Shown here one piece after another: positions 25,859-34,029 of a stretch of 64,000 nucleotides of DNA (its first letter is position 1; every line of letters starts with the position of its first letter). This DNA is from Hymenobacter edaphi (GTDB lineage: Bacteria; Bacteroidota; Bacteroidia; Cytophagales; Hymenobacteraceae), in the NCBI RefSeq assembly GCF_003258365.1, contig NZ_QHKM01000013.1, positions 34,894-98,893 of the forward strand, read 5' to 3'. Below the pieces are notes generated by a model. It was not told where the DNA came from and did no database searches. It saw only the letters and a list, made by a program, of their open reading frames with translations. The translations under genes and the position numbers were made by a program.

Positions 25859-26275
25859 CTAGTTAGGGGGTGAAGGTGGAGACGCCGGGGCGTCGAAAGG
25901 TGGGTTGTCGAACAGGTTGAGCTCGGCCTTGAACCGGGTCAGGCTCTCGGGCGAGGTGAACAGGAAAAAGTGGCGGCGTGACTGGTGCACGATGATGCGC
26001 AGCAGCTCGGTGGGGAACTGGAAGTGGGCCATCAGGCGCTGCAGCAGCACGGCCTGGGTTTCCTCCTCCAGCTTCTTGATTTCAATCAGCCGGGCGTAGT
26101 TGAACTTGTGCTGCTGGGCCCAGGGCTTAAGCTGCCCGTGCAGCAGCGTGTTGAGGCGGTGGCGGATATAGCGCAGAACAGTGGCATAGGAAACAATAAG
26201 CGCGGGGTCGGGAAACCCCGCGTTGACCGGCTCGATGGGGGGGGCAGCCGGGGGAGTGGGTACAGAGGTGGTCAT
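25859..26275 (-). CDS. Hypothetical protein, paralogue of the neighbouring gene
   Basis: 138 residues from ATG 26275. Shares with its neighbour the sequence P-D-P-A-L-x-V-S-Y followed by RYIRHRLNTLLHGQL, an ALL-Q helix, and FPTELLRIIVHQSRRHFFLF. It has a Pro-rich head and tail. First gene of the minus-strand unit that continues into the primase-like gene, divergent from the tra operon. Confidence 0.6.
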   Translation of the reverse strand: MTTSVPTPPAAPPIEPVNAGFPDPALIVSYATVLRYIRHRLNTLLHGQLKPWAQQHKFNYARLIEIKKLEEETQAVLLQRLMAHFQFPTELLRIIVHQSRRHFFLFTSPESLTRFKAELNLFDNPPFDAPASPPSPPN

Positions 26276-26424
26276 GCAGCAGCAATAAGGGGCGTGCAAG
26301 GTAACAAACCAGCCGGCCGCGTGCACTACCCGAATGCTGTCGGTACATGGCTACGCCGGGCTTACCATCTAGTGACCCCAAAGCTTCGGCATAGCTGCTT
26401 CAAAACTTCTGCAAAACCAGAACT

Positions 26425-26449
26425 TATACGGAAGTGCTCCGTATAGTTG
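26425..26449 (+). promoter_or_regulatory. Palindrome over the likely tra-operon promoter
   Basis: Perfect inverted repeat TATACGGA-AGTGC-TCCGTATA (26425-26445) overlapping TATAGTTG (26442-26449), a 7/8 match to the -7 consensus, 43 bp before the first tra-unit gene. This is the only candidate promoter seen for the whole plus-strand tra block; the palindrome would be its operator. Confidence 0.5.
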
Positions 26450-26492
26450 CCGCAATTGCTCATAAAAAACTTCGGCCTTTCGCTTGAAATCG

Positions 26493-26990
26493 ATGCTGTG
26501 GTTGCTGCTTTTGCTGCTGGTGGCGGCGCTGGGGGTACTCTGGTGGCGCTTCGCCATGCCGGCCAGTGCCGGGGCCGCCGTGGTTCCGCCGCCCCTGGAG
26601 GGCAACCATCCCTCGCTGCGCACCCGGCACTACCGGCTGGCCGATTTCCATCCAGCGCCCCTGGTAGTGCCAGAGGTGGCGCCTAGTACCAATGAGGAGG
26701 TGACGCCACCAGAGCCCGCTGAAACCCTGCCTCCCACGGCCGAAGCGGCGGCAGGAGCGGCGCCCACGCCAGCGGCTGTACCGGACGAGAGTGAGGCCAT
26801 ACCCGCCCCTGCAGACGCCGGCCGCTTACCGGAGGGCGCCCTGCACAACTACCTCTCGGCACCGGCGCCCACGGCCACGGACGAGCACAACCGTGGCGTG
26901 GAGCTCACCGCCGCCCAGCGCCGCGCCAAGATGCGCGAGCTGATGAGCACGGCCCTGGAAAACCGCCGCGCTGCCCCGGCCACTGCCTGA
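26493..26990 (+). CDS. Membrane-anchored Pro/Ala-rich protein at the head of the tra operon
   Basis: 165 residues. One N-terminal hydrophobic helix (MLWLLLLLLVAALGVLWW) with no clear cleavage site, then a disordered Pro/Glu/Ala-rich region and a basic tail (TAAQRRAKMRELMSTALENRRA). Start taken as ATG 26493; TTG 26484 is in frame. A role in the mating apparatus is inferred from position only. Confidence 0.6.
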   Translation: MLWLLLLLLVAALGVLWWRFAMPASAGAAVVPPPLEGNHPSLRTRHYRLADFHPAPLVVPEVAPSTNEEVTPPEPAETLPPTAEAAAGAAPTPAAVPDESEAIPAPADAGRLPEGALHNYLSAPAPTATDEHNRGVELTAAQRRAKMRELMSTALENRRAAPATA

Positions 26991-27045
26991 GGCCCTCACC
27001 CCTGCTTTTCACCTTTTCCCAATCCTTCCACCTATTTCCTTTTCC

Positions 27046-27465
27046 ATGCAAACTCCCTTGCTCACGCGCCTGCACCAGGGCGCTGCCCAGGTTGCTGCCG
27101 GAGGCTTCCGCCTGCTGGCAGCTGGCCAAACCTACCACCCTTCCCGTGCGGAACGCCTGGCCATGGCCCTGCTGCTGGCCACGTCCCCGGCCCTGGTATT
27201 CGGCCAGGCCGGCGCCGGCGGCCGCGCCGTGGGCGCCCTGCGCAGCGTGCAGACCATTGTCATCAGCATCGTGCAGGTGCTCTTCATCATCGTGCTGGCC
27301 ATCGGCCTGGTGCGCGTCGTGCAGAAGTTTATCAGCGGCGCTCCCGATGCGCTCGGGGCCCTGGGCTGGCTCATGGGCGGCGTCATCCTCTGGTTCGGCT
27401 TCAACTACTTCAAGGAAGACCTGGCCAGCGCCATGGGCGGCGGTGAAGGCGGGGTTACGCCCTAA
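27046..27465 (+). CDS. traE: TraE / DUF4134, VirB2-like pilin subunit
   Basis: 139 residues. N-terminal segment, then a signal-like stretch ending near residue 54 (LLLATSPALVFGQA), and two membrane helices (TIVISIVQVLFIIVLAIGLVRVV; ALGALGWLMGGVILWFGFNYF) with a Gly-rich loop. This is the layout of Bacteroides TraE/DUF4134. It begins the core order traE-traF-traG. It probably forms the conjugative channel or pilus rod. Confidence 0.82.
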   Translation: MQTPLLTRLHQGAAQVAAGGFRLLAAGQTYHPSRAERLAMALLLATSPALVFGQAGAGGRAVGALRSVQTIVISIVQVLFIIVLAIGLVRVVQKFISGAPDALGALGWLMGGVILWFGFNYFKEDLASAMGGGEGGVTP

Positions 27466-27477
27466 GCAAGCCGGCCC

Positions 27478-27825
27478 ATGCGTTCCTACAAAAGCATCGA
27501 GCGCCCCGCCCAGGTGCTGGGCATGAACCTGCCGGACCTGGGGCTGGTGGTGGGCCTGTTTCTGGCCGCCGTGCTGGCCATCGGCGTCGCGGGCCTGGTG
27601 GTTACCGTGCCACGCTTTCTCTACCTGCTGATTCTGGTCGTGCTCGTGGTGCTGCTCTACGCCCTGCGCTACCTGGCCAAGCACCGGCCCCCGGGCTTTC
27701 TGCTCAGCTGGCTTTCCTTCCACCGGCGGCAGCCGCGCCGCATCGCCCTGGGCCGCGCCCGGTCCGGGCCTTCGGCGAGCGGCCCCGCCGCTATTCCCAC
27801 CCCGCATGAACATGTTTCCCACTAA
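27478..27825 (+). CDS. traF: TraF / DUF4133, VirB3-like
   Basis: 115 residues with two adjacent membrane helices between residues 20 and 70, and a short basic C-terminus. The start MRSYKSIERPAQVLGMNLPDLGLVVG is typical of DUF4133 (SI-RP..F-G). Its 3' end overlaps traG by 20 bp, so it is translationally coupled. It anchors the TraG ATPase to the inner membrane in related systems. Confidence 0.8.
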   Translation: MRSYKSIERPAQVLGMNLPDLGLVVGLFLAAVLAIGVAGLVVTVPRFLYLLILVVLVVLLYALRYLAKHRPPGFLLSWLSFHRRQPRRIALGRARSGPSASGPAAIPTPHEHVSH

Positions 27826-30472
27826 GGCCGCTGACCGCACCGCGGCCCGCACCGCTGATTTTGCGGACCTGCACCCGGCCTACGCCTTCCAGGACGACAA
27901 GGTCATCTATCGGGATGGCCGCGTGGGCGTCGGCTTCGTGCTCGAATGCCCCGAAATGGAGAGCTGGCAGGCCGAAGAGTTTGCCAACTTACAGTCGGCC
28001 CTGCTCGGCGCGCTGCGCACCCTGCCCGTGGGCACGGTGGTGCAAAAAACTGACATCTACTACGACCGGCCCTTTCAGAATACCGGCGGCGACGCCCGTC
28101 CCGGCTACTTTGAGGGCAAGATGAATGCCCACTTCGCCGAGCGGTTGGTGCTCTTCCACCGGGCGTACCTGTTCATTTCCTTCGCCCCCTCGGACGAAGC
28201 CAAGCCCGTAAGGCCGAATGCCCTGAGCGCCCTGGTGAACCGCGCCGGCGAGAAGCTGGCCAAGAACCCGTTTGCCGGCGTCGTGCAAACCCTGGACACG
28301 GCCGAGCGCATCGCCACCGAGCTGCTGCAAAGCCTGCGCGGCCTCGGGGGCCTGGACTACCGCCGACTCAATCAAGCCCAGTTGCCGCAGGTCTTCACCC
28401 AGTACTTCAACTTGGAGTTCGACCAGCAGCCCGCCGGGCTGACCCGCGAAATCACCAACGTGCCGGGCGCCTTCACCGTGGGCGAAAACCGCGTGAGCAT
28501 CGTCTCGCTGGTGGGGCAGGGGAGTGTGGCCCACCCCGCCGTCCGCAACGGCTACGGGGTCACCTCGCCCATGCTCTACCCGCTGACGGCGTTTCTCTCC
28601 TGCCCCCACGTGCTGACCCAGGCGCTACTGATTCAGGACTCCCGCGCCGAGCTAAAAAGCCTCGACAACGACAAGAAAATTAACAACTCGCTTTCCTTTC
28701 TGGCCACGCAGGACAACCACCTGCGGGCGGCCGAGATTGACGAGTTCACCGCCGAGGTCCGCTCGGGCAGCAAGCAGGTCGTGGGCCTGCACCTTTCAGT
28801 GCTGCTCTGGGACGTCGACGACCAGGCCCGGCGCGAGCACGTGGAAAAGACCACAGCGGCCTTCCGGTCCATCTTCGGGGCCGAAGCTGTGGTGGAAAGC
28901 TACCTGACTTTGCCGCTGTTTTTCGGCCTGGCGCCCGGCAACGCCTACCAGGTACCGGACCGCTGGCTGACCACCTCGGCCGACCGCGCGGCCTGCTATT
29001 TCCACTGGACCACGACGTACCGGCCCGAGCCCACGGGCGAGTACCTGTGCGACCGGTTCCGCAACCTGGTCAAGGTAAACCTGTTCAACACCGACCTCGA
29101 CAACCAGAACGCCCTGGTTATCGGCCCCTCGGGCTCGGGAAAGAGCTACACCTTCGGCAACTTCATCGTGCAGCGCTACGAGCGCGGCGCCCGCCAGATT
29201 ATCATCGACATCGGCGGCACTTACCGCAACGTGTTCCAGAGCCTGACGGGGCCGGACTTCGAGAACACCTACTTCGAGTACGACCCGCAAAACCCGATTG
29301 AGTTCAACCCCTTCCTGCTCCCACGCGAAGGGGAAAACGGCCCCTGGCACTACTCCGACGAGAAGCTTAACTTCCACCTGGCCCTGCTGGCCGCCCTGTG
29401 GAAGGGCGGCAAGGACCGGGCCCTAAGCAAGAGTGAGCGCACCATCCTTTCGCGCTTTCTCACGGGCTACTACCACGATTTGAACCAGCACGAGCGGCTG
29501 GGCCAATCGGACGAGGAGTTTCCCGGAATGGAAAGCTTTTATAAGTACGTGCAGCGCTTCGACCAGTGGATGCGGGCCGAAACGCCTGCGCCCGGGGAGG
29601 GCGACGCCACGGATGAAAGCATCGCGGTGCTGGCTCTGCAGCGGGCCCAGTACCAGACCGACATGAAGTACATCGACATGCACGAGTTCTTCCTCGTGCT
29701 GGGCGAGTTCGTGTCGGGCGGCCGCTACGCCAAGGTGCTCAACTCCACCCGTGAGGCCCAGCTGAGCCAGTACCCGCTTATCTGTTTTGACCTGGCACGG
29801 GTGAAAACCGACCCCACGCTGTATCCCGTGGTGGCCATGCTCATCACCGAGCTGAGCCTGGACCTGTTCCGGCAGTTTCCCGATGCCGTGAAGTACATCG
29901 CCCTGGACGAGGCCTGGGCGCTGCTCTCGGGCGTGCTCGAGGAGTTCATCGTCTCGATGTACCGCACCATCCGCAAAACCAACGGCAGCATCACCATCAT
30001 TACCCAGGGCATCCAGGAAATTATTGACTCGCCCATCGGCTACACGCTGATTGACAACTCCTCCACCAAAATCATCCTGCGCCACTCCAACGAGGCTTCG
30101 CTCAACCGCCTGCAGGCGCCGCTGGGCCTCACGGGCCACGAGATGGACTTGATTCGCTCGGTGCGCTCCACCGACTCGTTCCGGGAGTTCTTCATCAAGC
30201 AGGGCGCTCAGGCCAAGGTGTACGCGCTGGAAGCCTCGCCCCAGCTCGATGCGGTGCTCACCTCGCGGCCTGCCGAGCGCAACTACCTCAACCAACTCGT
30301 GCGCCACTACCAGCGGCAGCGGCCGGTGGAGGTGCGCGACGCGCTGGGCAACCTGGTGCGGGACGCCGACGGACGGCCAACCTACACCACCGTCACCGAG
30401 CAGCGGCTGGACTTTGCGGTCGACCAGTTTGTGGAAGAAAAGCGCAAGCGCAAGGGGGCGCTGTCGGCATGA
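27806..30472 (+). CDS. traG: TraG conjugation ATPase (VirB4-like)
   Basis: 888 residues. Walker A GPSGSGKS at about 440-447 and Walker B YIALDEAWALL around 699-709 with the VirB4 family's surrounding motifs (ITQGIQEI, LRHSNEASLNRL). The N-terminal 400 residues fit the TraG N-terminal domain of Bacteroides conjugative elements. It powers pilus assembly and substrate transfer from the cytoplasmic face. ATG 27806 overlaps traF; the stop overlaps traJ (ATGA). Confidence 0.93.
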   Translation: MNMFPTKAADRTAARTADFADLHPAYAFQDDKVIYRDGRVGVGFVLECPEMESWQAEEFANLQSALLGALRTLPVGTVVQKTDIYYDRPFQNTGGDARPGYFEGKMNAHFAERLVLFHRAYLFISFAPSDEAKPVRPNALSALVNRAGEKLAKNPFAGVVQTLDTAERIATELLQSLRGLGGLDYRRLNQAQLPQVFTQYFNLEFDQQPAGLTREITNVPGAFTVGENRVSIVSLVGQGSVAHPAVRNGYGVTSPMLYPLTAFLSCPHVLTQALLIQDSRAELKSLDNDKKINNSLSFLATQDNHLRAAEIDEFTAEVRSGSKQVVGLHLSVLLWDVDDQARREHVEKTTAAFRSIFGAEAVVESYLTLPLFFGLAPGNAYQVPDRWLTTSADRAACYFHWTTTYRPEPTGEYLCDRFRNLVKVNLFNTDLDNQNALVIGPSGSGKSYTFGNFIVQRYERGARQIIIDIGGTYRNVFQSLTGPDFENTYFEYDPQNPIEFNPFLLPREGENGPWHYSDEKLNFHLALLAALWKGGKDRALSKSERTILSRFLTGYYHDLNQHERLGQSDEEFPGMESFYKYVQRFDQWMRAETPAPGEGDATDESIAVLALQRAQYQTDMKYIDMHEFFLVLGEFVSGGRYAKVLNSTREAQLSQYPLICFDLARVKTDPTLYPVVAMLITELSLDLFRQFPDAVKYIALDEAWALLSGVLEEFIVSMYRTIRKTNGSITIITQGIQEIIDSPIGYTLIDNSSTKIILRHSNEASLNRLQAPLGLTGHEMDLIRSVRSTDSFREFFIKQGAQAKVYALEASPQLDAVLTSRPAERNYLNQLVRHYQRQRPVEVRDALGNLVRDADGRPTYTTVTEQRLDFAVDQFVEEKRKRKGALSA

Positions 30473-31572
30473 GTGGGCCACTTTTCCTGCTCGTCGGCAT
30501 GGACCTCGACACCGACTTTATCACGGCCGCGGACGGGGCGCTGCGCAAGGTGCTGCAGGCCTGCCAGCTCTACCTGATTCCGCCCTTTCTCTCGGTGGCG
30601 CTGCTCTACACTGTGGGACGCGGCTACCTGCAGGGCGGGCAGCTGCGCATGGACTTCTCGCCCCTGCTCAAAGCCTTGTTCGTGTACTTCATCCTGTTCT
30701 TCTACCGGGACTTCATGGATTTGATTGGCGGGGCTATCGGCGGGTTTTCCAGCCTGGTGGCGCCGGATGAGCCGGGCTTTATCGCGCAGTCCTTGCGAAG
30801 CCTGACCAATCCGGCCGGCTCGCCGGCTATTCAACCAGACCAGGCTACCAATACCGCGGGGTTTGTGAACGAGCAGATAAGCAACATCTCCTCCACCTTC
30901 GACAAGCTCACCCGGTTCTCTCTTATCAACCTGCTCACCGAGCTATTCACCACCAGTACCGTGGCGCTGATTCGGCAGCTGCTGGTCATGATTCGCCAGT
31001 ACATCGTCGCCTTTTTGTACGTGGGCGGCCCGATTGCTATCTGCCTTTCGGCCTTGCCGCCCTTCGCACAGCTCGGTAAGCAGTGGCTGCAGAATTTCAT
31101 GGCCGTGCAGTTCTGGTCCCTGACCTACTCGCTGCTCGACACCATTTATGCGAACTATGCGGCCACCCGCCCGGGCACTGGTAATGTGCTCATGCCCACA
31201 GGCCTGACGCCAAGTGCTTACGCCGATGATTTAACCTACCTGATTAACTCTATTGGTTTCGTCATCCTCTACTGCATGGTGCCCTGGCTGACGAGCTTCC
31301 TTATCGGCTCCTCCGCGGTGCAGGGCTTCGTGGGCATGTTCACCGGGGCCGTAGCCGGAGCTGCTGGGGCTGTTAGCGGGGTAGTATTCCCTGGCGCTTA
31401 CGGCGGTGGGGCAAGCGGCGCACTCGGTCGCAAAATGGGCTTCGGACCAGACAAATCGGGTGGAGGCAGTTCCGGTGGTTCCTCGGCCAGCGCCTCAGCG
31501 CCATCCGCCTCGTCAGAGTTGCCCACTATGTCCTTAGCCGATTCGGGCGCGCCAACGCGCCGTCGGCGTTAA
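30469..31572 (+). CDS. traJ: TraJ-like integral membrane channel component (VirB6-like)
   Basis: 367 residues with about six membrane helices between residues 30 and 300 and a Gly/Ser-rich tail (GGGSSGGSSASASA). The order after traG and the fold fit TraJ of Bacteroides elements. It should form part of the inner-membrane translocation platform. Starts within the traG stop (ATGA). Confidence 0.75.
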   Translation: MSGPLFLLVGMDLDTDFITAADGALRKVLQACQLYLIPPFLSVALLYTVGRGYLQGGQLRMDFSPLLKALFVYFILFFYRDFMDLIGGAIGGFSSLVAPDEPGFIAQSLRSLTNPAGSPAIQPDQATNTAGFVNEQISNISSTFDKLTRFSLINLLTELFTTSTVALIRQLLVMIRQYIVAFLYVGGPIAICLSALPPFAQLGKQWLQNFMAVQFWSLTYSLLDTIYANYAATRPGTGNVLMPTGLTPSAYADDLTYLINSIGFVILYCMVPWLTSFLIGSSAVQGFVGMFTGAVAGAAGAVSGVVFPGAYGGGASGALGRKMGFGPDKSGGGSSGGSSASASAPSASSELPTMSLADSGAPTRRRR

Positions 31573-31584
31573 CCCTTACTTCCA

Positions 31585-32262
31585 ATGAAATACCTTCTCA
31601 TCAGCATGCTGAGCGCCTCGGCGTTTCTTACAGCTTGCAAAAACGATAATGAAGCCGCGGCCGACGCCCTACAGCAAGTAGCCCAGGCAGCGGCTAATTC
31701 CCCGGAAGCGAAAGCGCGGCAGGCAGCCTGGAAGCTTGCCACAACGCGCCCACCAGCACTACCTATTGGCTCACCCGCTAATCTTCGTCCAGCAGTCGAG
31801 CAGCTACTACCTAAAGAGGGCTACCTGAAGCTGATATCAGTCAAGCAAACCGGAGCCGCACAACCCGGAATTATGGCGCTGCCGGTTCTGTGGCGCCATG
31901 TAAAAGCTGATTACCCGACCGTAGCCCCTGGCTACCGCCTGCCATTCGAGGCAGTATTGGAATGGCGCCCAACGGGCTATGCCAAGGGAGAAAAGGTCCC
32001 CGCCGTCCTTGCCTTGCGCACCCCTGAAGCGCCTGATACGCTGGGCACCTTCGCCCTCCTGGAGCCTGGAGCCACGATTCCCGGGCAATCACAGCAGACT
32101 CCAACACTTGTGAAGCCCGGCCAGGGAGTGACTGTTCGGGGAGTCCTGTACGCCTATGCGACGACCCCAAATGCTGGCCAGCAGCCAAGTCTAATTCTCT
32201 ATCCCTACCAAAACCCACTAGGGCTGCCTGACCCGCGCAAAATGGTCTACCTGCCCCTCTAA
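31585..32262 (+). CDS. Lipoprotein embedded in the tra operon, unknown
   Basis: 225 residues. A signal peptide with lipobox LTAC (Cys18) is clear. The mature part has no motif I recognise. Codon use looks less GC-biased than in traJ or traK, with more A- and T-ending codons, suggesting a recent arrival. It could be an entry-exclusion or surface protein; such lipoproteins occur inside conjugation operons. That is inference from location. Confidence 0.65.
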   Translation: MKYLLISMLSASAFLTACKNDNEAAADALQQVAQAAANSPEAKARQAAWKLATTRPPALPIGSPANLRPAVEQLLPKEGYLKLISVKQTGAAQPGIMALPVLWRHVKADYPTVAPGYRLPFEAVLEWRPTGYAKGEKVPAVLALRTPEAPDTLGTFALLEPGATIPGQSQQTPTLVKPGQGVTVRGVLYAYATTPNAGQQPSLILYPYQNPLGLPDPRKMVYLPL

Positions 32263-32332
32263 GCGTGGGCAGTGGGGCAAAAAGCCCTGGGTGGCTCAGT
32301 CCCCTTCATCATCCACCTTCTTCGACTTACCC

Positions 32333-33073
32333 ATGAACTCTGTCCAAGACCTGAACAAGACGTTTATCACCATGCGCACGATGGCGCTGTCCGCCCTGGC
32401 CCTGCTGGGGGTGGTGACAGTGGCCTCCGGTGCGCTGCTCTACCGCGCCTACGAGTCCACCGGCCAGCGCGTGTACGTGGTGAGTGACACCGGCTCCTTC
32501 TCGGCCCAGATTGGCCGCGGCGCGGGGCACACGCCCTTCGAGGCCCGCAACCTGGTCAAGACCTTCCTGCTGACCATGTTCGGCCACGACCAGTACTCCT
32601 TCAAGCACAACCTCGATGCGGGCCTGCCCCTGATTGAAGAGCGCGGCGGGCGTTTTCTGTTTGAGAGCTTCCAGCGCGGGCAGGTGCTGCAGAACTACAT
32701 CCGCTACGGCGCCCGCCAGGCGGTGACGGTGGACAGTATCCACCTGGATATGAACCGCCGGCCCATCACCGGCCGCGCCTACATCAAGCAGACGGTGTTC
32801 ATCGGCGACCAGCAAAGCCAGAGCAAGCCCCTGGGCGCCAAGTTTGCCCTCGTCGAAACCGACCGCTCGGATGCCAACCCCTTCGGGCTGCTCATTACCG
32901 ACTTCGACTTCATCGCCTACAACCCGCCTGTCTCGCAGGAAGAGAAAGACCAGCTGCGCGACCAGGAGCAGGCCCGGCAGCGCAAGCTGCGCGAAGAAGC
33001 CGAAGCCGCCGGCGTGCCCCTGCCGCAACCCGCCCCCACGACGCCTGCCCCCGCCGCTCAACCTGCCCAGTAA
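32333..33073 (+). CDS. traK: TraK (VirB8-like)
   Basis: 246 residues from ATG 32333. A single N-terminal membrane helix (MALSALALLGVVTVASGALLY) and a periplasmic domain with FEARNLVKTFLLTMFGHD and FGLLITDFDFIAYNPP, both typical of Bacteroides TraK. The C-terminus is a basic/acidic helix followed by Pro/Ala. It bridges the inner membrane and outer parts of the transfer apparatus. Confidence 0.82.
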   Translation: MNSVQDLNKTFITMRTMALSALALLGVVTVASGALLYRAYESTGQRVYVVSDTGSFSAQIGRGAGHTPFEARNLVKTFLLTMFGHDQYSFKHNLDAGLPLIEERGGRFLFESFQRGQVLQNYIRYGARQAVTVDSIHLDMNRRPITGRAYIKQTVFIGDQQSQSKPLGAKFALVETDRSDANPFGLLITDFDFIAYNPPVSQEEKDQLRDQEQARQRKLREEAEAAGVPLPQPAPTTPAPAAQPAQ

Positions 33074-33093
33074 GCTACCTCTATCCCCTTCTT

Positions 33094-34017
33094 ATGCGTT
33101 TCCCCTTCTCCTTTGCTTCCTGCGCGCTGCTGGCGCTTTTACCCGGCCTGTCGCAAGCGCAGACCCTTGCTTCGACTGCCACGCGTCCTGCCGGCGTGCA
33201 AACCCCGCATCCGGCCAACGTAGCGCCGAAAATGCAGCTGGAAATCGCCGTTTCCGACTCCTCCACCACGTACCTGGTCTTTCCGGGGCCGGTGTCGCTG
33301 GTCGACGTGGGCCAGGCGCCGCACTACCTGGTCAAGATTGAAAGCAACGCCGTGTTCGTGCGGGCCAGGCGCCGCAACCCGCCGCCCACGCCCATCCTGG
33401 TGCGCTACGGCTCGCGCTACTGGATGGGGCACCTGGTGTACACCCACCGGCCGGTGCTGCAGCTCTACGACTTTCAGGACGGCGGCGCCCTGGGCGTGAG
33501 CGCCGGCGGCAAGGCCCGCAACGGCGCCGGCGTGGATGACGCGCTGGCCCTGAACCAGGGCCACGACAAGCGCGAGCTGGCCGAGGCGCGCCTGGCCAAG
33601 CTCGCCACCGCCAAGCACGCCGACACCAGCGGGCTGCGCACGGCCGATAACGACCTGGTGCTCTCGCTGGCCAACGTGCGCAACGACAAAGACTTTACCT
33701 ACCTGCGCCTGAAGCTGCGCAATACCACCACCATCGACTACGCGGTGGATTTTACCGACTTCGAGCTGGTGGAAAACTCGCGCAAGAAGTTTCTGGGCAA
33801 GAAGAAGAACGAGGCCCGGCGGCCCCTGGCGCCCGCCGGCGGGGCCGAAAGCCAGACCATCCCGGCCCGGGCCACGGGCTACCTGCTTTACGCCGTGCCG
33901 CTGTACGCGGCCACCGACCGGGGCCACCTTGAAATCACCCTGCGCGAGAAGTTCGGGGCCCGGGTGCTGGTGCTCAAAGTCCCCAGCAAAGTCATCAACA
34001 CGGCTGCTGCCATTTAA
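33094..34017 (+). CDS. traN: TraN (DUF4138, VirB9-like)
   Basis: 307 residues with a signal peptide (MRFPFSFASCALLALLPGLSQA). The mature protein has the DUF4138 pattern: TTYLVFPGPVSLVDVG, then VKIESNAVFVRARR, and later YLRLKLRNTTTIDYAVDFTDFELVE. It is the outer-membrane-associated part of the core complex. Located between traK and traM, the reverse of the traM-traN order in CTnDOT. Confidence 0.82.
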   Translation: MRFPFSFASCALLALLPGLSQAQTLASTATRPAGVQTPHPANVAPKMQLEIAVSDSSTTYLVFPGPVSLVDVGQAPHYLVKIESNAVFVRARRRNPPPTPILVRYGSRYWMGHLVYTHRPVLQLYDFQDGGALGVSAGGKARNGAGVDDALALNQGHDKRELAEARLAKLATAKHADTSGLRTADNDLVLSLANVRNDKDFTYLRLKLRNTTTIDYAVDFTDFELVENSRKKFLGKKKNEARRPLAPAGGAESQTIPARATGYLLYAVPLYAATDRGHLEITLREKFGARVLVLKVPSKVINTAAAI

Positions 34018-34029
34018 TCCTTTCCTCTC

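Noticed and set aside
28796..30481. Long minus-strand frames over traG
   Set aside because: Antisense to the Walker motifs of a certain VirB4-like ATPase; composition is that of a shadow frame.
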